Positions 52,989 to 60,592 of a stretch of DNA of 64,000 nucleotides are shown in pieces. Within the stretch, counting starts at the first letter, position 1. Every line of letters starts with the position of its first letter. The stretch lies in NCBI RefSeq assembly GCF_006345825.1, contig NZ_VCIX01000080.1, positions 107,663 to 171,662 of the forward strand. Reading direction: 5' to 3'. The position numbers and the translations under genes were made by a program. The notes beneath the pieces were generated by a model, which worked only from the letters and a program-made list of their open reading frames with translations, searched no databases and was not told the origin of the DNA. The stretch comes from Paenibacillus paridis. GTDB taxonomy: Bacteria; Bacillota; Bacilli; Paenibacillales; Paenibacillaceae.

Positions 52989-54882
52989 GTGCCACCGAAG
53001 GTAAATAAATAACAACCTCTGTGCCGATATCTTTCTTGCTTTTAAAAACAATCTTACCTTGCATTACTTCTATTATCCGGAAAGTGACCATTAGCCCTAG
53101 ACCTGTACCCTTACTTTTCTTTGAGTAATATGGCTCTCCTAATCTTTTCAAGTCTTCTTCGTGCATCCCTTCACCATTGTCTCTAATAGAAACAAGAATC
53201 TGACCTTCATCTGGATCCTCATACGCTTTAATATCAATTACTCCGTCTTCTCCTAAAGCCTCAATACTATTTTTAATAATATTAATAAGAGCTTGCTTTA
53301 ATTTAGTAGAATTACCGCGAACATATAAATCTTTACTCATCTCAACATTCAATATGCCTCCTTGCATCGTAGCCAGAGGTACAAGTATGCCTTCAATTTG
53401 ATGTAATTCTTCCTTTATGTTTAATACTGTAGTAGTCTCAGGCTGCGGCTTAGCAAAAGTCAGAAAGTCAGTTATAATTTCAGATGCACGGTCAAGCTCA
53501 TCAATCGCAAGTACCATATAGCTTTTGTCTTTACTGTTATTTGTTTTCGCTCCAAGTAATTGTAAGAACCCACGTGTAACCTGAAGTGGATTCCTAACCT
53601 CGTGAGCAACAGATGCAGCAAGTTGGCTAATCACTTCCATCTTCTCAGAGCGCTGAAGATCATTATTGAAAACTTCTAACTGTTTTGAATATTCAACAAC
53701 CTGCTCATAATTGCGAGAAATGCGTCTAGCTAAGATTACGACCAGAGAAATTAGAAATCCAAGGATCCCAAATTTCCAATAAAACATAATGTGCAATGTC
53801 CCACTCGCATAAAACCAAATTAATTCCGCCCCACCGATTCCAGCAAAAATCGATAGGCCTGCTGACATGATAATGGCATCTTTATTTCCTTTTTGACAAA
53901 AAACAATTAAAGAACATATAAATAACAGATTCCCGATAATAACCGAACCTGCAAATGAAAACACAGCAGCATAAGAATACATCTCATATACACTATCCCA
54001 TTTGAAACTGAGAATTAGCCAAAAAATACTTATTATCGCTATTACTACCTGAATTTTTCTAAAACGAGTGATTAAGCTATATGGCCCTCTCCCAAATATT
54101 TTCTCAATAAAAAAGAATAAAGATGGCATTAGGAGTGTAGAAGCAACATCAAATAAATAGTAACTTACTCGTCCGTATTGGCTATAATTTGTATGTAAAA
54201 AAGGTGAATAAGTCAATATCATTAAACCAACCGACATAATAACAGTGCCTAGCGAACTCCATCCTTGTATGAAAGTCCGATTTAAAAACAACATACTAAC
54301 TAACATTGAAATGGATATAAAAAACAATGCTGCTCCTAAAATAAGATCAAATAAGTCTTTTTTCATATACTCTTTTGCAATGACTTGGTATTCTCCGATA
54401 ATAATTTTATCTTGTAAGCCAATCCTCTCCGTAGAGGTTTCTAACTTTATATAAACTGTTTGTCCAGAAGCACTCCGATCCAAAGGGAGTAAAAATTGAT
54501 TTTTATCATAGGAGTAATCTCTATTCGACTCAAAAACGTTTTGTTGATTAATATATATCTTCACCTTCGATGCATACAGCTTATTAATAGATAGAACAGG
54601 AACAGACCAGGTTAGCTCTGGCAAGTCAAATTTGATCCAAACGGTATGAACACCTGAAGGATGTACTGGATATTTATCTACGTAATTAATTTCAATCCAT
54701 TCGTTTTCACTAGTCGGAACATCCTGAACTGTAAGATCCCCAACTTGATCCCACATAATTTCCCAATTTGTTATTTCAACAGAAGAAGACCCTGACAACG
54801 CTGCGGAAGAGTCTATATAAAACAAATTATAGAGAAAAACAATAAAAAAAATACTTATTACAGTTTTATGTAAAACCTTCAT
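52981..54882 (-). CDS. 7TMR-DISM histidine kinase 1, sporulation-kinase type
   Basis: 633 aa. Signal-like N-terminus, an extracytoplasmic beta-sandwich (about 35-170, DISM-like), seven membrane segments (about 180-385), a short coiled coil, HisKA with phospho-acceptor H427 (AASVAHEVRNPLQVTRGFLQLL split), N-box KNSIEA and G-boxes DNGEGM, GTGLGL. The HEVRNPLQVTRGFLQL segment resembles KinA-KinE, inputs to the Spo0F-Spo0B-Spo0A phosphorelay. No response regulator is adjacent. The gene is convergent to peptide 1 and clearly more AT-rich than the flanks. AGAGGTGTCCAA precedes the ATG. Confidence 0.9.
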   Translation of the reverse strand: MKVLHKTVISIFFIVFLYNLFYIDSSAALSGSSSVEITNWEIMWDQVGDLTVQDVPTSENEWIEINYVDKYPVHPSGVHTVWIKFDLPELTWSVPVLSINKLYASKVKIYINQQNVFESNRDYSYDKNQFLLPLDRSASGQTVYIKLETSTERIGLQDKIIIGEYQVIAKEYMKKDLFDLILGAALFFISISMLVSMLFLNRTFIQGWSSLGTVIMSVGLMILTYSPFLHTNYSQYGRVSYYLFDVASTLLMPSLFFFIEKIFGRGPYSLITRFRKIQVVIAIISIFWLILSFKWDSVYEMYSYAAVFSFAGSVIIGNLLFICSLIVFCQKGNKDAIIMSAGLSIFAGIGGAELIWFYASGTLHIMFYWKFGILGFLISLVVILARRISRNYEQVVEYSKQLEVFNNDLQRSEKMEVISQLAASVAHEVRNPLQVTRGFLQLLGAKTNNSKDKSYMVLAIDELDRASEIITDFLTFAKPQPETTTVLNIKEELHQIEGILVPLATMQGGILNVEMSKDLYVRGNSTKLKQALINIIKNSIEALGEDGVIDIKAYEDPDEGQILVSIRDNGEGMHEEDLKRLGEPYYSKKSKGTGLGLMVTFRIIEVMQGKIVFKSKKDIGTEVVIYLPSVAQK

Positions 54883-54925
54883 TTGGACACCTCTTATTGT
54901 AAAAAATGCAAACGGTTATATGGTA

Positions 54926-54959
54926 CTATATTTCGACAATCTTCGATTTAGCTCCTTCT
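54926..54959 (-). promoter_or_regulatory. Conserved kinase promoter element, copy 1
   Basis: 34 bp matching 32 of 34 positions of the element at 57450-57483. On the minus strand it contains AATCGAA (54942-54948) and TGTCGAA (54932-54938), one helical turn apart, then TATAGT (54925-54930) as a likely -10 about 45 bases before the start codon. The first box is imperfect. Binding by Spo0A is inferred from motif only. Confidence 0.7.
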
Positions 54960-55130
54960 TCATAATCACTAATTCCAAAAAAAATTGTAAACAATATAAT
55001 TCCCAACAAATTTATGAGTAAATCTTCTAATCAGCGACTTTAGATATATATACCTCCTAATAAATAACAGGGTATTTAAAACTAGTTTTATTCTATTCAC
55101 TTTTTTTAAAAGGTACAATAGTAACTATTT

Positions 55131-55183
55131 TTTGTCGAAATATTGTTTTAAATATAGATTTTGTCGAACGCACGTGCTACACT
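55131..55183 (+). promoter_or_regulatory. Promoter of peptide gene 2 with two Spo0A-like boxes
   Basis: TGTCGAA at 55133-55139 and again at 55162-55168, 29 bp apart, then the extended -10 TGCTACACT (TACACT at 55178-55183). The second box begins 16 bp before the -10, exactly as in peptide gene 1. Confidence 0.75.
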
Positions 55184-55223
55184 TGAAATGGCAATCTTAT
55201 ACATATTTGAAAGGGTGATCGCG

Positions 55224-55466
55224 TTGTCTACTTATGAGATATTACAGGAGCAAATCATTCAAAAAGCTTGGGAAGATTCAACATTCAAAAAACAGCTTAT
55301 TGAGCATCCAAAAGCCGCTTTAAAAGAAGCCTTTGGCATTGAAATCCCTGATTCTATTGAATTAGAGGCCTTAGAAGAAACGGCAGGTCACTATTATCTC
55401 GTTATCCCACAAAATCCAAAATCTGCTCAAACCATAACTACAGCAGAAGGAGCCGCATGGCAATAA
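55224..55466 (+). CDS. NHLP-type peptide precursor 2, penultimate Trp
   Basis: 80 aa from TTG at 55224, placed by alignment with peptide 1 and by GAAAGGG 8 bases upstream; the open frame runs further back through the promoter. Leader residues 1-65 are identical to peptide 1 at 41 positions (QIIQKAWEDSTFKKQL, PKAALKEAFG, PQNP), while tails differ completely; this one ends EGAAWQ, with Trp at residue 79 as in peptide 1. A constant leader and variable tail with a fixed Trp is what a modified signal family would look like. Confidence 0.86.
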   Translation: MSTYEILQEQIIQKAWEDSTFKKQLIEHPKAALKEAFGIEIPDSIELEALEETAGHYYLVIPQNPKSAQTITTAEGAAWQ

Positions 55467-55514
55467 AAAAAAAGGCGCATGACTGCTTATGATAAGCAGC
55501 CCGCGCTATTTTTT
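55464..55514. terminator. Bidirectional terminator shared by peptide 2 and kinase 2
   Basis: A-tract, GGCGC, CTGCTTA/TAAGCAG, GCGC and a T-tract, overlapping the kinase stop codon, as in the first module. Confidence 0.85.
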
Positions 55515-57407
55515 TGCCGATGGAATTTGAATGACGGCCTCTGTCCCTATTCCCTTTGTACTAAAAAACTCAACCCTGCCCTGCATGACTTCAATGATAC
55601 GGAATGTCACCATTAGTCCTAGGCCCGTTCCTTTTGTTTTTTTCGAATAATACGGCTCCCCCAGCCTTTTCAAATCGTATTCATCCATCCCTTCGCCATT
55701 ATCCCTGATGTTGATAATGACATGATTGGAGTCATCTAAATACGCACGAATTGAAATTGACCCGCCAGTATCGATAGCTTCGATGCTATTTTTAATGATA
55801 TTAATAAGAGCTTGCGTTAACTTGGAAGAATTTCCATGCACATATAGATCCGCAGCCGTATCTACTTTTAGGACCCCGCCCTGCATATTGGCTAACGGGA
55901 TTAACATGCCTTCAATTTTCCTTAATTCCTCACTCACATTTAAGATCGTCGTTTGCTCAATCTGAGGTTTGGCAAACGTTAAAAAATCAGTAATAATATC
56001 CGATGCTCGGTCTAGCTCATCAATGGCCAGCACCATAAATCCTTTTTCCTTATTATTTATTGAAGTTTCGCGAAGGAGTTGAAGAAATCCTCTGGTCACT
56101 TGCAACGGGTTTCGCACTTCATGAGCAACGGAAGCGGCAAGCTGACTGATTATTTCCATTTTCTCCGAGCGTTGCAGCTCGTTATTAAATACTTCTAGCT
56201 GTTTCGAGTAGCTCACTACTTGCTCGTAATTTTGCAATATTCTTCGAGCTAAAATAATAACTAGCGCTGCAATAAAGCTGAAAATGCCAAATTTCCAAAA
56301 AAACAAGTCATAGTTCATATTTTTAATAAAATACCAAACGATTTCTAATACCCCGATTAACGCAAAAAAACCAAATCCCGTAGTGATAATGATAGCTTCT
56401 TTATTTTTTTGCAGACAAAATCTAATTAAACAAACAAATAGCAGTATATTGCCAATAACGACAGTTCCGCCAAAGGAGATTGTTGTCACTAATATATAAG
56501 AGCTCTTAATTTCACTTGAAATAAACGATGCAAATAACCATAAAATAGATACAGCAGACACGACCACTTGAAGCTTTCTAAAACGCGTAATCAGTCCATA
56601 AGGGCCTCTACCGAATATTTTTTCAAAAAATATAAATAATGAAGGCATTAATAAATTTGAGCCTATATCAAACATATAGTAAATCACTTGCCCATAATCT
56701 CTGTATGCCGTATGCAAATAGGTTGAAAGCGAAAGAATCATTAATGCAATACAAAAAATAACAGCACCTAGCGAACTCAATCCCGCCAAATAGGATCTGT
56801 TCAGAAACATAAAACATAAAAACATGCCGAGAGAGATGAGCAGCAATGTTCCCCCAATAACAACATCCAGCATATCTTTTTTCATAAACATTTTGCTTAA
56901 AGCTTGATCTTCACCTAAAATAATAGGTTTTTTCAAACCCAACCAATCCGAGTCCGTATGTAAAAGAATATATACCATCTGATTAGCTTCATTTTCGCTT
57001 ACAGAAAGCAAAATTTCATTTTTATTGTAAGGATAGTTTCGTTCCGACTTGTATATGAGCTTATTATTAATAAAAATAGAAACATCTTTAGCCGTAAGCT
57101 TGCTGATCATCAAAGATGGCCTAGCAAAATCATAATCAGGAAGTTGAAACCGCAGCCAAGCTGATTGAATATTTGTTGGCTTCTCAGGCAATGAATCTTC
57201 GAAGGAAAAAGATTGCCACTGGGCTGCGTCTACGGACGGGGCTCCATTTTGGGCAGCTTGGTAAGGATCCTCTTCCCAAATCATTTCCCACTCTGTAATG
57301 GCCGTGGTTGCTGCAGCTGATAACGCATAGGATTGCGCAACAAAATTAGGAGTAACCGAAATCAACAAAAATATGAATACGATTACAATTTTTTGAAGAA
57401 AATTCAT
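55506..57407 (-). CDS. 7TMR-DISM histidine kinase 2, sporulation-kinase type
   Basis: 633 aa, a paralogue of kinase 1 with the same domain order: signal peptide, DISM-like sandwich (about 35-170), seven membrane segments, HisKA with H429 in the same HEVRNPLQVTRGFLQL context, and HATPase (KNSIEA, DNGEGM, GTGLGL). Cytoplasmic parts are nearly the same; the extracytoplasmic half is far more diverged, as expected if each copy senses a different ligand. Convergent to peptide 2; no response regulator adjacent. Likely a phosphorelay input. Confidence 0.9.
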   Translation of the reverse strand: MNFLQKIVIVFIFLLISVTPNFVAQSYALSAAATTAITEWEMIWEEDPYQAAQNGAPSVDAAQWQSFSFEDSLPEKPTNIQSAWLRFQLPDYDFARPSLMISKLTAKDVSIFINNKLIYKSERNYPYNKNEILLSVSENEANQMVYILLHTDSDWLGLKKPIILGEDQALSKMFMKKDMLDVVIGGTLLLISLGMFLCFMFLNRSYLAGLSSLGAVIFCIALMILSLSTYLHTAYRDYGQVIYYMFDIGSNLLMPSLFIFFEKIFGRGPYGLITRFRKLQVVVSAVSILWLFASFISSEIKSSYILVTTISFGGTVVIGNILLFVCLIRFCLQKNKEAIIITTGFGFFALIGVLEIVWYFIKNMNYDLFFWKFGIFSFIAALVIILARRILQNYEQVVSYSKQLEVFNNELQRSEKMEIISQLAASVAHEVRNPLQVTRGFLQLLRETSINNKEKGFMVLAIDELDRASDIITDFLTFAKPQIEQTTILNVSEELRKIEGMLIPLANMQGGVLKVDTAADLYVHGNSSKLTQALINIIKNSIEAIDTGGSISIRAYLDDSNHVIINIRDNGEGMDEYDLKRLGEPYYSKKTKGTGLGLMVTFRIIEVMQGRVEFFSTKGIGTEAVIQIPSAKK

Positions 57408-57449
57408 TCTGCACCTCAGAGTGTCAAATATACAAATCTTTCTTTTCTA

Positions 57450-57483
57450 CTATATTTCGACAATCTTCGATAAAGCTCCTTCT
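57450..57483 (-). promoter_or_regulatory. Conserved kinase promoter element, copy 2
   Basis: Partner of 54926-54959. TATCGAA (57466-57472) and TGTCGAA (57456-57462) lie 10 bp apart, then TATAGT (57449-57454), on the minus strand. Sequences on either side of this element are not alike between the two kinase genes, so it is under constraint. Confidence 0.7.
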
Positions 57484-57597
57484 AAGCCCCCTCTGTTTCC
57501 GAAAAAAAATCCAATTATATATTATTACCTAAAATAATGAAAAAGACCGCCCCCAACGATCGTCGCGATCCTCAGAGGCAGCCTTGCATTTTACAAG

Positions 57598-58344
57598 CTA
57601 AAATGTTTTTTTCTTAATCGCTACGCGCCGCAGCATCATATAGTTCATAAGGATGATTAGCCCCAATATAAGCAAGGCTAGCAAGACGAGAGCAGCAAGT
57701 GGAGTTCGCTGAACTTCTAATACCGACTGCATCAAACTGCCCATCCAGTCCGAGGATAATAGGACCTCCATAGCGAATGACGGCAGCAATGCAACAAGCG
57801 TAATCAGTACGCCGATTCGCCAATCGAAGCGGTAAAACCCAGTGCCAATGAGCCAGCCGCTGCCGAAATAAGTAAAGAATAAGCAGAAGTATTCAAAAAA
57901 GATCCAGCCTACCTGAGAGGTTGATGTAAATAAATGCGGATTGCGCAGCTCAAGCGGCCAATTGTTTTGTTCATAAATCAGCTGTTCAACCGGATAGCCT
58001 GCAGTCATAATGACACCGAATATGGCGGAGAAGGCTGCGATGCTTACGCTAACACCAAGGACAAAATGTCGCCTTGTTATCCCATTGGATACAAAGCTGG
58101 CAAGTGACATCGGGGTCATTAAAATGCCAATGACTAACAGAAAGATTTTCGGAGAAACAGATGCCCCTTCCCAAACGCCAACTTTATCGATGTCTTCATC
58201 CATAATCATGTTGGAATTAAGCAATATTCCAATACCGATATAGATCATGAGGAAAACAATCCAATAACCGATAATCGTCCAGCGGTAACTGTACATTACA
58301 TGGTCGGTTACGTTTAACACCGGGTGCTTTCTTTTGCCGCTCAT
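57598..58344 (-). CDS. ABC-2 type permease subunit
   Basis: 248 aa with six membrane segments (about 22-45, 70-88, 95-115, 150-170, 180-200, 215-238) and no other domain. Its start overlaps the ATPase stop by 4 bases. Probably the membrane subunit of the GntR-linked transporter; in YtrA-type operons such exporters respond to cell-envelope stress or antibiotics. Confidence 0.82.
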   Translation of the reverse strand: MSGKRKHPVLNVTDHVMYSYRWTIIGYWIVFLMIYIGIGILLNSNMIMDEDIDKVGVWEGASVSPKIFLLVIGILMTPMSLASFVSNGITRRHFVLGVSVSIAAFSAIFGVIMTAGYPVEQLIYEQNNWPLELRNPHLFTSTSQVGWIFFEYFCLFFTYFGSGWLIGTGFYRFDWRIGVLITLVALLPSFAMEVLLSSDWMGSLMQSVLEVQRTPLAALVLLALLILGLIILMNYMMLRRVAIKKKTF

Positions 58345-59222
58345 TGCCCATCCCCCCGTTTCTTCGTCATGTGCACGAACAGATCCTGCAGCGATACCGG
58401 CCCAAGCTCCAGCCCTTCCGCTTGTGCTCGCTTACGCATCTCATCGGTTAGCTCTCCATATACGGTAACAGATTTTGTTTTGCCGAGCTTCTGCTCCCCA
58501 AGCACCGTCAAGCCTTCGACAAAACGGTCCACGCTTTCGCTTGATCCCGTAATAGCGGCTCCGCGGGCACGAAGCGTCTCCGTTTCCTCATGGAGAATGA
58601 GCCTCCCTTGGTCCAAGATAAGCACTTCCTCGAATAATGTGCCTACCTCCTCAATCAAATGGGTGGATAAAAGGAAGGTTCGAGGAGTTTCCATATAATC
58701 ATTGAGAAGCTCTTCATAGAACGAGTAACGGGAAGGAGCATCCATACCCAGATAAGCCTCGTCGAAGATCGTAATGGGAGCCCTGCTTGCAAGCCCTAGC
58801 GTTACGCCAAGCGCAGACTTCATTCCGCGGGATAAGGAGGTTACCTTTTTTTTCAGCGGCAGCTCATAGTGCTTAATGAGTCGTGAAGCATAGTCGGCAT
58901 CCCAATTTGGCCAGCAGCTTGCCGCGAGCTTCAGCACATCTTTTACTCGTGAAGCATCGTTCATATAGCCGCTTTCCTGTATAAAGCAAACCTGCTCCAT
59001 AATGCCCGCATTCTCAAAAGGCGCCTCACCGCCAATCGCTACGCTGCCTTTGGATTGCTCGCGGTATGACGCCAATATGGACAGCAGGCTTGTTTTTCCC
59101 GACCCGTTTCTCCCGAGCAGTCCATAAATTTTGCCTCCTTCTAATTGAAAGCTAACATCATGAAGTGCGGTAAAGGAGCCATACTTCAGCTGCAATTGCT
59201 TTACCTCAATGCTAAGCGTCAT
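58341..59222 (-). CDS. ABC transporter ATP-binding protein (YtrB-like)
   Basis: 293 aa. Walker A GLLGRNGSGKTSLLS, signature LSRGMKSALG, Walker B ITIFDEAYLGMD (Ala in place of the usual Pro after DE), switch His in LSTHLIEE, and a C-terminal extension of about 80 residues. Overlaps GntR and permease genes by 4 bases each. AGGAGGGATGGGGA precedes the ATG. Confidence 0.9.
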   Translation of the reverse strand: MTLSIEVKQLQLKYGSFTALHDVSFQLEGGKIYGLLGRNGSGKTSLLSILASYREQSKGSVAIGGEAPFENAGIMEQVCFIQESGYMNDASRVKDVLKLAASCWPNWDADYASRLIKHYELPLKKKVTSLSRGMKSALGVTLGLASRAPITIFDEAYLGMDAPSRYSFYEELLNDYMETPRTFLLSTHLIEEVGTLFEEVLILDQGRLILHEETETLRARGAAITGSSESVDRFVEGLTVLGEQKLGKTKSVTVYGELTDEMRKRAQAEGLELGPVSLQDLFVHMTKKRGDGQ

Positions 59223-59587
59223 TCCCCATCCCTCCTTTTTCCTTGTTCAATATGGCCAATGATATCCGTTACCGGCACGCCGATTTTCACAGCTTCCTCC
59301 AGCATCTGATCCACTACCTCTTCGAAAAAACGATCCCTCCGCTGCGCAAGCAACGTTTGCCTTGCTTCACCGCTCACAAACATGCCGATTCCCCTTTTCT
59401 TATACAAAATGCCTTCCTCGGTCAATAAATGAAAACCTTTGGCTGCAGTAGCCGGGTTTATTCGGTAAAACGCAGCATATTGATTCGTCGACATGACCTG
59501 CTCATCTTCTTGCAAAACACCGCTTACGATATCGTCTTTAATTTTGTCAGCAATTTGCTGGTATATGGGACTTCGGTCATCAAACAC
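59219..59587 (-). CDS. GntR family repressor, YtrA subfamily
   Basis: 122 aa, starting with GTG after AAGGTGGTGAGCAA. Winged HTH at about 5-75 (SPIYQQIADKIKDDIVSGVL, then PATAAKGFHLLTEEGILYKKRGIGMFV) and a short helical dimerisation tail of about 45 residues, typical of the YtrA group, which represses its own ABC operon. Likely acts at the dyad in its promoter. Confidence 0.9.
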   Translation of the reverse strand: MFDDRSPIYQQIADKIKDDIVSGVLQEDEQVMSTNQYAAFYRINPATAAKGFHLLTEEGILYKKRGIGMFVSGEARQTLLAQRRDRFFEEVVDQMLEEAVKIGVPVTDIIGHIEQGKRRDGE

Positions 59588-59611
59588 TTGCTCACCACCT
59601 TGTTCGGTTCA

Positions 59612-59655
59612 TTACTTATGTAACTAACCATACAACCGCAACTAATTCTTGTCAA
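59612..59655 (-). promoter_or_regulatory. Promoter and likely operator of the GntR-ABC operon
   Basis: TTGACA (59650-59655) and TATGGT (59627-59632), 17 bp apart on the minus strand. TTACTTATGTAA (59612-59623), an inverted repeat, covers the likely transcription start and would suit self-repression by the GntR protein. Confidence 0.75.
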
Positions 59656-59792
59656 GCCTATTTGCTCAAGAGCTGTCCGAGTGCATACTTCTGTTCTTAG
59701 CCTGCACAGCAAAAAAGCCGCCTCTGGTCATGGACCTTTTGAGGCAGCTTCTAACAATTTGAACTATATTAAATTTATTGGAACGTTTGAGG

Positions 59793-60578
59793 TTATTGTT
59801 CGGCTTGAAGTTTTTTCATCCATGTAAGCAAATCCTTACTCACCTGATCCAGCTGCTCCTGCGGCTTGATACTGGCCTGCTGGTCGCCCTTTTGTGGGCC
59901 GTAAGAGCCAAACTGCCCATGATTTCCGCCTTCGATCGTGACATACTCTGTCTCGGCTGGCATAAACTTTTTCCCATTTTCCCATGCTTCGCTATTTAAA
60001 ACCCCATCCATAGACGCTGTCAATTGAAGTGCAGCAAGGTTCGTATTCACCAGGCTGCCGGCCTCATCCGCGTAAGCCGCTAAGAAGAAAACGCCGCTAA
60101 GCTGCTCGGCATGCTCCGCTGCATATCGGGAAGCGAATACTCCGCCAAGAGAATGACCACCGATAATGTAGCTTTGTTCCGGGTGCTCAGTGATAAAGTC
60201 GTCCGCTTTGTTTTGCCCCATGAAAGCAAGGTTAAGCGGCATGCTTGCCACATAAACGCGGTGGCCTTCCTCTGCAAGCTTGCGCGCAAACGGAGCATAG
60301 CTCTTCGGATCAACCAACCCGCCAGGGTAGAAAATAACATTAGGCTCCTCGGTTTCGCCGACCGGCTCGAAGCGGTAACCTGCCTGTCCGATGCTTACTG
60401 ACACCTTATCGTCGCTTTTCATTGCTGCCTTAGCTTCAGGTGATGGCGCATAAACCATAACCTGATAGATGATGATCAGGCTCAATACTAGAGCGAGGAA
60501 AATGCCCAAACACAATATCCATACTTTTTTGGCGCGCCCTCGTTTCGGCTTTGCCAAAGACTTTGACTGCTGACTCAT
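59793..60578 (-). CDS. Membrane-anchored alpha/beta-hydrolase
   Basis: 261 aa. Basic N-terminus, one membrane anchor (WILCLGIFLALVLSLIII), then a hydrolase core: FYPGGLVDPKSYAPF, nucleophile GGHSLGGVFA, Asp in AAYADEAG or nearby, and His in IEGGNHGQFGSYG. The last motif is shared with hydrolases of the PF12695 type. The start at 60576-60578 has AAGGAG 8 bases upstream; GTG three codons earlier is too near it. Confidence 0.83.
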   Translation of the reverse strand: MSQQSKSLAKPKRGRAKKVWILCLGIFLALVLSLIIIYQVMVYAPSPEAKAAMKSDDKVSVSIGQAGYRFEPVGETEEPNVIFYPGGLVDPKSYAPFARKLAEEGHRVYVASMPLNLAFMGQNKADDFITEHPEQSYIIGGHSLGGVFASRYAAEHAEQLSGVFFLAAYADEAGSLVNTNLAALQLTASMDGVLNSEAWENGKKFMPAETEYVTIEGGNHGQFGSYGPQKGDQQASIKPQEQLDQVSKDLLTWMKKLQAEQ

Positions 60579-60592
60579 TTCATGCACTCCTT

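Larger units (their letters stand above)
54883..55223. other. Gene-free AT-rich 341 bp between kinase 1 and peptide gene 2
   Basis: Divergent regulatory region: the conserved kinase promoter element (54926-54959) on the minus strand and the peptide 2 promoter (55131-55183) on the plus strand, with about 170 bp of AT-rich sequence between holding nothing else recognisable. Confidence 0.7.

Noticed and set aside
54926..57483. A dedicated response regulator for the two DISM kinases inside the locus
   Set aside because: All frames around the kinases were considered; no receiver-domain protein is encoded between 49.5 and 61.5 kb.
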